Assembly (NCBI GenBank): GCA_945868555.1
Contig: CAMBMC010000057.1
Coordinates: 1 to 10,816, forward strand
Source: Chitinophaga pinensis
Lineage (GTDB): Bacteria > Bacteroidota > Bacteroidia > Flavobacteriales_D > Crocinitomicaceae
Length of the DNA: 10,816 nucleotides
Direction of reading: 5' to 3'
The notes under the pieces were generated by a model. It did no database searches, was not told where the DNA came from, and saw only the letters and a program-made list of their open reading frames with translations. The translations under genes and the position numbers were made by a program. Below are positions 1-5,683 of the stretch, piece by piece (the stretch's first letter is position 1; each line of letters opens with the position of its first letter).

Positions 1-1317
1 GATGAGTTGCGCGAGATCTCGAACAATGGCAAAGACTACTTGAAGGATTTAGAAGAGCGTGAATCTACTCGAACGTCAATTCCAAGTTTGAAAGTAGCAT
101 TCAATAACGTCTTTGGCTATTACCTTGAAGTACGCAACACCCACAAGGACAAGGTGCCCGAAGAATGGATTCGCAAACAAACCTTAGTGAACGCGGAACG
201 CTACATCACCGAAGAACTCAAAATCTACGAAACAAAAATTCTCGGCGCCGAGGAGCGCATCCATTCTATAGAATACAAACTATTCAACGACTTGGTAATC
301 TCCATGTCTGATTATATCCTTCCTATCCAGCACAACGCCTTTTTATTGGCTCAGCTTGACTGTCTAGGATCATTCGCTACAAGTGCTTTGGCGAATGGGT
401 ATAACTGTCCCGAGATCAATGACGGCTATGCCATAGAAATACGCGAAGGACGTCACCCCGTGATTGAGAAACAATTGCGCCATGGCGAAGCATACATTGC
501 CAATGACATTGATTTAGATCCCGAATCGCAGCAGATCATCATGATTACCGGTCCGAACATGAGCGGTAAAAGTGCGATTCTAAGACAAACAGCCCTCATA
601 AGCTTGATGGCGCAAATGGGAAGTTTTGTTCCAGCAAAAAGTGCCAAATTGGGCTTGGTTGACAAGGTATTTACACGCGTTGGGGCATCCGACAACATCT
701 CTTCTGGTGAATCCACCTTCATGGTCGAGATGAATGAAACAGCGAGCATCTTGAATAACCTCTCCGAACGCAGCCTTGTGTTGCTCGACGAAATTGGCCG
801 TGGGACCAGCACATATGACGGAATTTCCATTGCTTGGGCGATCGCCGAGTACATCCATGAAAATCCGCGATCAAAAGCTAAAACCTTGTTTGCCACGCAC
901 TACCACGAGCTCAACGAGATGACCAAGAAGTTTGACCGCATTCGGAACTACAATGTTTCAGTCAAAGAAATAGGGCAAAAGATTTTGTTCATGCGTAAAT
1001 TGGTTGCCGGGGGCAGCGAGCACTCCTTTGGGATTCACGTGGCACGTTTAGCCGGAATGCCTCCCCAGGTATTGTCTCGCGCCGAATTGATGCTCAAAGA
1101 ATTGGAGAAAAGTCACGACATGACCGGCAAGAAAAAGATGAAAGAAAAGGTTCAAGATGCCGTGGCTTCGCCCAATATGCAATTGAGTTTCTTCCAGCTG
1201 AACGATCCCGTTTTGGAAAACATACGCGAAGAATTGGTCTCCATCGACATCAACACGCTGACACCCGTAGAGGCCTTATTGAAATTGCATGAAATTAAAA
1301 AAATGACTGGGGGTTAA
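1..1317 (+). CDS. mutS: DNA mismatch repair protein MutS, C-terminal half (5' end outside window)
   Basis: MutS binds mismatches and uses ATP to start repair with MutL. The frame is open from base 1, so the gene begins upstream; about 438 C-terminal residues are present and the mismatch-binding N-terminus is missing from the window. Visible in order: the end of the lever/clamp region with the family segment VFGYYLEV and RKQTLVNAERYITEELK (about 37-72), Walker A GPNMSGKS (bases 550-573), the signature region around SSGESTFMVEMNE, Walker B LVLLDEIGRGTSTYDG (from 775) and the ATHYHEL switch histidine. QLSFF (1180-1194) fits the bacterial beta-clamp binding pattern QL(S/D)LF. The end, LTPVEALLKLHEIKK, is the usual MutS1 C-terminal helix, so this is MutS1 rather than MutS2. 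No frameshift or lost motif is seen. The AT-only inverted repeat at the stop codon is the only terminator candidate. Confidence 0.97.
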   Translation, partial: DELREISNNGKDYLKDLEERESTRTSIPSLKVAFNNVFGYYLEVRNTHKDKVPEEWIRKQTLVNAERYITEELKIYETKILGAEERIHSIEYKLFNDLVISMSDYILPIQHNAFLLAQLDCLGSFATSALANGYNCPEINDGYAIEIREGRHPVIEKQLRHGEAYIANDIDLDPESQQIIMITGPNMSGKSAILRQTALISLMAQMGSFVPAKSAKLGLVDKVFTRVGASDNISSGESTFMVEMNETASILNNLSERSLVLLDEIGRGTSTYDGISIAWAIAEYIHENPRSKAKTLFATHYHELNEMTKKFDRIRNYNVSVKEIGQKILFMRKLVAGGSEHSFGIHVARLAGMPPQVLSRAELMLKELEKSHDMTGKKKMKEKVQDAVASPNMQLSFFQLNDPVLENIREELVSIDINTLTPVEALLKLHEIKKMTGG

Positions 1318-1334
1318 TTTTTTTAATTCTGCCG

Positions 1335-1364
1335 TTGCATTTTTTAATTTCCTTCTTATCTTTG
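1335..1364 (+). promoter_or_regulatory. Bacteroidota-type promoter for the tRNA genes
   Basis: TTG at 1335-1337 and TATCTTTG at 1357-1364 are separated by exactly 19 bases. This is a full match to the -33/-7 consensus of the Bacteroidota primary sigma factor (TTG, N19, TAnnTTTG). Transcription should start a few bases after 1364, giving a leader of roughly 70 bases before tRNA-Gly. The site lies just after the mutS stop. Confidence 0.8.
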
Positions 1365-1444
1365 TCCCCCCACTGCAAAACGATGCTTTGGTATAAACGA
1401 GAATGGAAACGATGATTAAAAAGCGTTGAAATTCTAAAAAAAAT

Positions 1445-1517
<73 letters not shown>

Positions 1518-1529
1518 CTGAGGAATCAG

Positions 1530-1555
1530 AAAAGGAGCATTCGTGCTCCTTTTTT
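1530..1555 (+). terminator. Terminator-like hairpin between the two tRNA genes
   Basis: GGAGCA (1534-1539), tetraloop TTCG and TGCTCC (1544-1549) form a stem extended by four A-T pairs (AAAA 1530-1533 with TTTT 1550-1553) and followed by T residues to 1555. It has the form of an intrinsic terminator, but tRNA-Leu starts only 16 bases later with no promoter visible between, so it may be partly read through or serve in processing. Confidence 0.75.
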
Positions 1556-1571
1556 ATTCGTCAAACAGGAT

Positions 1572-1654
1572 GCTCGGATGGTGGAATGGTAGACACGCCG
1601 GACTTAAAATCCTGTGCCTGTATGGGCGTGCGGGTTCAAGTCCCGCTCCGAGTA
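1572..1654 (+). tRNA. tRNA-Leu (anticodon TAA)
   Basis: A class II tRNA. Acceptor GCTCGGA (1572-1578) pairs with TCCGAGT (1647-1653), leaving G1-U72 as a wobble pair; the discriminator is A1654. The D stem is GTG/CAC. Anticodon loop CTTAAAA (1603-1609) has anticodon TAA at 1605-1607. The anticodon stem CCGGA/TCCTG contains one C-U mismatch. The variable arm (1615-1629) forms GCC/GGC, and the T arm is GCGGG, TTCAAGT, CCCGC. No CCA is encoded. It probably shares the tRNA-Gly promoter. Confidence 0.95.
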
Positions 1655-1655
1655 C

Positions 1656-1709
1656 AAAAACCAGAGTGAGAAACAGAACGAGAGCGATGTTCCGAACTCT
1701 GGTTTTTTT
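1656..1709 (+). terminator. Intrinsic terminator after tRNA-Leu
   Basis: AAAAACCAGAGT (1656-1667) and ACTCTGGTTTTT (1696-1707) form a perfect 12-bp stem ending in a run of seven T (1703-1709). The 28-base loop could form a small inner stem (GAAC with GTTC). It begins one base after the tRNA-Leu discriminator, so it very likely ends the tRNA transcript. Confidence 0.8.
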
Positions 1710-1719
1710 CTTCGCTCTT

Positions 1720-1737
1720 GTCCCGATCCTTCGGGAC
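1720..1737. repeat. Small perfect inverted repeat GTCCCGA/TCGGGAC
   Basis: Seven paired bases with a TCCT loop, placed just after the tRNA-Leu terminator. No T-run follows, so it is not itself a classical terminator. From memory, TCCCGA...TCGGGA hairpins are common between Bacteroidota genes; copy number in this genome cannot be judged from one window. Confidence 0.6.
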
Positions 1738-1835
1738 TCACACTCATTCTCGCTCTTCTCGATTTTACAAGGATGGTTTTAACTGAATCCCACAGTATAT
1801 TCTAATTGGTTCCACAATCCAATCATTTCCTGAAC

Positions 1836-1878
1836 AAAAAAATAACGGCTGATACTTGTTCTCGGCCGTTATTTTTTT
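1836..1878. terminator. Perfect 14-bp bidirectional intrinsic terminator
   Basis: Seven A plus TAACGGC (1836-1849) is an exact inverted copy of GCCGTTA plus seven T (1865-1878), with a 15-base loop. The A-run and T-run on opposite sides let it work on both strands. On the minus strand it is the first convincing terminator after topB, about 260 bases past its stop. On the plus strand it backs up the tRNA terminator. Confidence 0.8.
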
Positions 1879-2020
1879 ACTTCATTTTCGCTTTCATTCT
1901 CGTTCTAAATTCTGAAGTAGTCAGCCTTTATTTTTCAGTGCGAGAAGCAGAATGAGAATAATGAAGGTTTCGTAATTGGGAAAAAAAGAGTAAATTCAAC
2001 TATCACTCAAAACGTAATCA

Positions 2021-2110
2021 ATGTTAGAATTTCAAAATCTCGAAGTCTATAAAAAGGCAAAGTCTTTTTATTCCGAAATCTCCGAGTGCCTCAGCCACCA
2101 AAATTCGTAA
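2021..2110 (+). pseudogene. N-terminal remnant of a four helix bundle (S23/IVP-like) protein gene
   Basis: Twenty-nine codons from ATG 2021 read MLEFQNLEVYKKAKSFYSEI and nine more residues, then TAA at 2108. The pattern F-x-N-L-x-V-Y-x-K-A matches the start of the small 'four helix bundle' proteins related to those encoded in 23S rRNA intervening sequences, which are normally about 115-130 residues. Only the first helix remains. The end runs straight into AATTCGTAA, and TCGTAATT occurs on both sides (1970-1977 and 2120-2127); such TCGTAATT-type repeats are, from memory, typical flanks of these genes in Bacteroidota. This suggests loss of the gene body by deletion, possibly between short repeats. 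Family recognition rests on about 20 residues, and expression is unlikely. Confidence 0.65.
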
Positions 2111-2139
2111 GGTTGTAACTCGTAATTCCTAACTTTTAC

Positions 2140-4257
2140 CTACCCCAATCCCACATTAAAACTCCCATCCAAGACCAACTTTGCATCGCGTGGCTCTGCA
2201 TTTCCAGGGATGACAAATCCTTTGATTGTGCCTGTTTTTCCTTTTTGAATGAGATCCAGCATCTGCGCTTCGGTGAGTTTTTTGCCTAACAGTTCAAAAG
2301 GAATTTTAAAACCACAGGCCTTGAAATTCGAGCAGCCTACCGCCGTGTTTCCCTTCATCAATTTCGCGGCTTTGCACTTCGGACAGTCCAGCGTAACTAA
2401 ATCGATTTTTTCTTTCGGGGCACGTTGAGTTCGTTCCTTTTTCGGCGCTTCGACTGGTGCCAATGGTTCAACCTGAATTTGTCGGTAGTTGTTGAAAATT
2501 ACCTCATCGGTGAGTTCGCGGACCATCTTGTAAAGCTCCTGTTTGAACATTTCGGGCTCGTATTCTCCCTTCTCAATGAGGCGAATTTTGCGCTCCCACT
2601 GCCCTGTCAGCTCTGGACTTTTCAACAATTGATTCTGAATGGTATCGATCAAGTCCATGCCCGTTTGAGTGGCCAAGATGTTCTTTCGGTTTTTCTCAAT
2701 GTACCGTCTTCTGAAAAGGGTTTCAATGATGTTTGCGCGGGTAGATGGTCGCCCGATTCCGTTGTCTTTCATCAGTTCGCGCATTTCCTCGTCTTCAATT
2801 TGTTTACCCGCCGTTTCCATGGCACGCAACAAGGTCGCTTCGGTATAAGGCTTCGGTGCGGAGGTTTTCCCTTTGTGAACGATCGGTTCATGTGGACCTT
2901 TTTCCCCTTCGGTGAATATTGGCAAGACCTTCTCTTCACTCTCCGCTTTTGGATCGCTGTTTTCGTTCTTTTCGTCTGCGTAGATCACACGCCATCCCGG
3001 TTCCAAGATTTGCTTTCCCGTTACCTTGAATACCAATGTCCCAACCTGACCAAGTACCGTCGTATTCGACACCTTACATTCGGGATAAAATACCGCGATG
3101 AATCGTTTGGCAATTAAGTCATACACCTGTTGTTCGACTGGCGTAATTCCGCTCGGATTGACACCAGTCGGGATAATCGCGTGGTGATCGGTTACTTTTT
3201 TGTCGTCGAAAACCGTTTTTGATTTCGGAATGGGCTGTTGCAACAAGGGTGCTGTAAACCTTGAGTAATACTGCATTCCACGCAGAATTCCCTCCACTTT
3301 TGGATGGATGTCTTCTGACAAATAGGTGGTATCTACACGGGGATAAGTAACGATTTTTTTTTCATACAGACTCTGCACCAACTTCAGTGTTTCATCGGCC
3401 GAAAAGCCATATTTCTTGTTGCCTTCCACCTGCAATGAAGTCAAGTCAAACAAGCGTGGATTCCCTTCTTTACCCTCTTTTTGCTCAAAAGAAGTGACTT
3501 CGAATTCGTGTAGTTTGAGGTATTCTAAGCCTTTATTTGCTTTTTCTTCGCTCGTCAAACGATCGATCTGACAAAGAAATTCCGTATCGCGGTAGGTCGT
3601 TTTCAATTCCCAATATTCTGCCGACACAAAGGCATTGATTTCCTTCTGGCGCTGAACAATCATAGCGAGTGTCGGCGTTTGCACCCGTCCAATGGAAAGT
3701 GTGGCTTTTCCTCTGCCGAATTTGGTGGTGAAGGCACGCGTGGCATTGATACCAAGTAGCCAATCCCCAATCGCACGTGCTGAACCTGCGGCGTACAAAT
3801 TATCGTAAAGTTTGGCGTCCTTCAATTTCTGAAATCCTTCCTTGATGGCTTCTTCGGTCAATGAGGAGATCCACAATCGACGCACCGGCTTGTCACATTT
3901 TGCTTTGAGCAAAACCCAACGTTGAATCAACTCACCTTCTTGTCCGGCATCCCCGCAGTTGATGACTTCAGTACAATTGGCGACCAAATTCTCGATGCAC
4001 TTGAATTGTTTTTGAACACCCGGATCATCGACGACTTTAATCCCAAAGCTCTGTGGAATAATCGGCAAATCTTCCAATTTCCAATACTTCCAAGATTCCT
4101 TGTAATCGTGGGGTTCTTTCAATGTACAAAGGTGCCCAAATGTCCAGCTTACCCAAAACCCATTTCCTTCCCAGTAGCCGTCCTTGCGGGAACGGGCACC
4201 CAAGATTTCAGCGATGTCTTTCGCTACAGAAGGTTTTTCGGCGATACAGAGAATCAT
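2140..4257 (-). CDS. topB: DNA topoisomerase III (type IA)
   Basis: A type IA topoisomerase that cuts one DNA strand through a 5'-phosphotyrosine link and helps separate linked replication or recombination intermediates in the cytoplasm. The 705 residues begin with the Toprim domain (ILCIAEKPSVAKDIAEILG; E7) and include GDAGQEGEL at 102-110. The catalytic tyrosine is Y305 in TYPRVDTTYL (codon 3343-3345). GRVQTPTLAMI (190-200) and GIGRPSTRANIIETL are standard IA motifs. A single C4 zinc-ribbon-like segment lies near the end (C625, C628, C642, C648). The usual metal-binding DxDxE is here D-A-G-Q-E, so the second Asp is Gly. The ATG start places the Toprim motif at the very N-terminus as expected. 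folA ends 12 bases upstream, so it is probably the last gene of a thyA-folA-topB transcript. Confidence 0.95.
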   Translation of the reverse strand: MILCIAEKPSVAKDIAEILGARSRKDGYWEGNGFWVSWTFGHLCTLKEPHDYKESWKYWKLEDLPIIPQSFGIKVVDDPGVQKQFKCIENLVANCTEVINCGDAGQEGELIQRWVLLKAKCDKPVRRLWISSLTEEAIKEGFQKLKDAKLYDNLYAAGSARAIGDWLLGINATRAFTTKFGRGKATLSIGRVQTPTLAMIVQRQKEINAFVSAEYWELKTTYRDTEFLCQIDRLTSEEKANKGLEYLKLHEFEVTSFEQKEGKEGNPRLFDLTSLQVEGNKKYGFSADETLKLVQSLYEKKIVTYPRVDTTYLSEDIHPKVEGILRGMQYYSRFTAPLLQQPIPKSKTVFDDKKVTDHHAIIPTGVNPSGITPVEQQVYDLIAKRFIAVFYPECKVSNTTVLGQVGTLVFKVTGKQILEPGWRVIYADEKNENSDPKAESEEKVLPIFTEGEKGPHEPIVHKGKTSAPKPYTEATLLRAMETAGKQIEDEEMRELMKDNGIGRPSTRANIIETLFRRRYIEKNRKNILATQTGMDLIDTIQNQLLKSPELTGQWERKIRLIEKGEYEPEMFKQELYKMVRELTDEVIFNNYRQIQVEPLAPVEAPKKERTQRAPKEKIDLVTLDCPKCKAAKLMKGNTAVGCSNFKACGFKIPFELLGKKLTEAQMLDLIQKGKTGTIKGFVIPGNAEPRDAKLVLDGSFNVGLG

Positions 4258-4269
4258 TAAAGGGTATTG

Positions 4270-4779
4270 TTAATGTGATTTTCGGACGTAATGCTTTACG
4301 GTAAATGACGCTTCATTCTTTTCATCTTTTTCGAAATGAAAGAGTTCGTGCATCGTCCATTCTTCGTTATTGAACTCCGGAAAAAAGGTATCCGCACCAT
4401 AGACGGCATCAACGTGGGTGATGTACATTTCATCCACGCATCCCAACTCCAAAGCGTGGCGGTAAATTTCTCCCCCACCAATGATAAAGAATTTTCGATC
4501 GTCACCATCGTAGTGAGAAATGCTGTCTTCCAATGAATGAAAAACGTATGCGTCTTCCGCTTGAAAATCTGCATTTCGCGTCAGCACCAGATTTTCTCTG
4601 TTGGATAAAGGACGGTATTTGAGTGGAATGGAATCCCAGTTTTTTCGTCCCATCACCACGATATGGCCTGAGGTAGTTTCTTTAAAAAAACGCATGTCAG
4701 CGGCAAGATGCCACATCAGGTCGTTGTTTTTGCCAATGCCACGTTCGCGGTCCATGGCTACGATCAATTGAATTTGCAT
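4270..4779 (-). CDS. folA: Dihydrofolate reductase
   Basis: Reduces 7,8-dihydrofolate to tetrahydrofolate with NADPH; this is the trimethoprim and methotrexate target. At 169 residues the length is normal for a chromosomal enzyme. Family motifs: N-terminal strand IQLIVAMDRERGIGKNNDL, active-site helix WHLAADMRFFK with the acidic residue D28 (equivalent to D27 of E. coli), VVMGRKNWDSIP with NADPH-binding residues, LVLTR, FIIGGGEIYR (second cofactor loop) and the C-terminal strand pattern FTVKHYVRK. The Pro often found in L-P-W before the active-site helix is Met here (LMW). It starts 26 bases after thyA and ends 12 bases before topB, consistent with one transcript. Coupling with thyA is functionally logical because ThyA is the main producer of dihydrofolate. 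Confidence 0.97.
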   Translation of the reverse strand: MQIQLIVAMDRERGIGKNNDLMWHLAADMRFFKETTSGHIVVMGRKNWDSIPLKYRPLSNRENLVLTRNADFQAEDAYVFHSLEDSISHYDGDDRKFFIIGGGEIYRHALELGCVDEMYITHVDAVYGADTFFPEFNNEEWTMHELFHFEKDEKNEASFTVKHYVRKSH

Positions 4780-4805
4780 AATTTCTGTTGCTCTATTTTT
4801 TTTGA

Positions 4806-5600
4806 TTAAACGGCAACAGCGCCTTTGATGTGTGGATGCGGATCGTAGCCCACGAGCTCAAAATCTTCATAGGTAAATCCGAAGATATCTTTCACATTCG
4901 GGTTGATCTTCATCGTTGGTAAGGGGCGACACTCGCGCGACAATTGCAAGTCCACTTGTTCAAGGTGATTGCTGTAAATGTGTGCATCTCCAAAGGTGTG
5001 GACAAATTCACCGACCTCAAGATCACACACCTGTGCAACCATCATCGTCAGCAAGGCATACGAAGCGATGTTAAATGGCACTCCGAGGAAGGTGTCCGCG
5101 CTGCGCTGGTACAATTGACAACTCAACTTTCCATTGGCCACATAAAATTGAAACAGCGTATGACAAGGTGGCAAAGCCATGTGATCTACATCCGCGACAT
5201 TCCACGCAGAAACGATCAAACGGCGAGAATCTGGATTTTTTTTGATGGATGCAATGAGCTTGGTGATTTGATCAATCGTCCCACCGTTTCCATCGGGCCA
5301 GCTTCTCCACTGGTGGCCATAAACAGGTCCGAGGTTTCCGTTTTCATCTGCCCACTCATCCCAAATAGATACCTTGTTGTCCTTGAGGAATTTGATGTTT
5401 GTATTTCCTTGGAGAAACCACAACAACTCAATAATGATGGACCTCAGGTGAAGTTTTTTTGTCGTCACCACAGGAAAACCTTTGGCCAAATCGAAGCACA
5501 TTTGGTAACCAAAAGTCGAAATTGTTCCTGTTCCAGTGCGATCTTCCTTGCGAGTGCCGTGGTCCAAAATATGCGTCAAAAGGTCGTGATACTGCTTCAT
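4806..5600 (-). CDS. thyA: Thymidylate synthase (folate-dependent)
   Basis: Methylates dUMP to dTMP using methylenetetrahydrofolate and releases dihydrofolate. I chose the ATG at 5598-5600 because it gives 264 residues, the E. coli ThyA length, and puts every catalytic residue at E. coli numbering: R21 in DRTGTGT, R126-R127 in DSRR, nucleophile C146 in ALPPCH (codon 5163-5165), R166 and D169 in QRSADTFLG, followed by PFNIASYALL. In-frame ATGs at 5621 and 5636 would add 7 or 12 residues with no family counterpart. The end, GYDPHPHIKGAVAV, is typical. No strong ribosome binding site or exact consensus promoter is seen; an 8-bp dyad lies upstream (5648-5668). folA follows after 26 bases. Confidence 0.97.
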   Translation of the reverse strand: MKQYHDLLTHILDHGTRKEDRTGTGTISTFGYQMCFDLAKGFPVVTTKKLHLRSIIIELLWFLQGNTNIKFLKDNKVSIWDEWADENGNLGPVYGHQWRSWPDGNGGTIDQITKLIASIKKNPDSRRLIVSAWNVADVDHMALPPCHTLFQFYVANGKLSCQLYQRSADTFLGVPFNIASYALLTMMVAQVCDLEVGEFVHTFGDAHIYSNHLEQVDLQLSRECRPLPTMKINPNVKDIFGFTYEDFELVGYDPHPHIKGAVAV

Positions 5601-5647
5601 GAAATGCGTGTTGTTTTGCATGTCGAATTTACGCAAATTGAAGCTGT

Positions 5648-5668
5648 CTTGATAAGGAAGTTATCAAG
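5648..5668. promoter_or_regulatory. Inverted repeat upstream of thyA (possible operator)
   Basis: CTTGATAA (5648-5655), a 5-base spacer and TTATCAAG (5661-5668) form a perfect 8-bp dyad, between the YfhO-family stop and the thyA start. No T-run follows on the minus strand, so it does not look like a terminator. A third half-site-like TTATCAA lies at 5681-5687 over the preceding stop codon. An operator or mRNA structure role is inferred only. Confidence 0.4.
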
Positions 5669-5683
5669 AAAAAAGGCGAATTA

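Larger units (their letters stand above)
1655..2139. other. Gene-poor intergenic region with terminators, degenerate repeats and a gene remnant
   Basis: No intact protein gene is supported in these 485 bases. They hold the tRNA-Leu terminator, a small GTCCCGA/TCGGGAC hairpin (1720-1737), a bidirectional terminator (1836-1878), a family of loosely related purine/pyrimidine-skewed repeats around AGAATGAGAA and its complement (about 1661-1690, 1741-1761, 1879-1913, 1938-1967) and the four helix bundle remnant (2021-2110). Short frames that cross the tRNA genes here are spurious. Confidence 0.75.

Noticed and set aside
1293..1328. 11-bp AT-only inverted repeat over the mutS stop as a terminator
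   Set aside because: AATTAAAAAAA pairs with TTTTTTTAATT, but there is no G-C pair in the stem, so the hairpin would be weak; not listed as a feature.
1383..1415. Ten-codon frame (MLWYKREWKR) in the tRNA leader, possible leader peptide
   Set aside because: It has two Trp codons but no attenuator structure or biosynthetic gene downstream; the downstream genes are tRNAs.
2425..3117. 230-residue frame antisense to topB
   Set aside because: A shadow of the topB coding frame with odd, Phe/Arg-rich composition and no family motif.
5601..5636. Upstream thyA starts at 5621 or 5636
   Set aside because: They add residues before the conserved MKQYHDLL start and shift catalytic residues away from the otherwise exact E. 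coli numbering.
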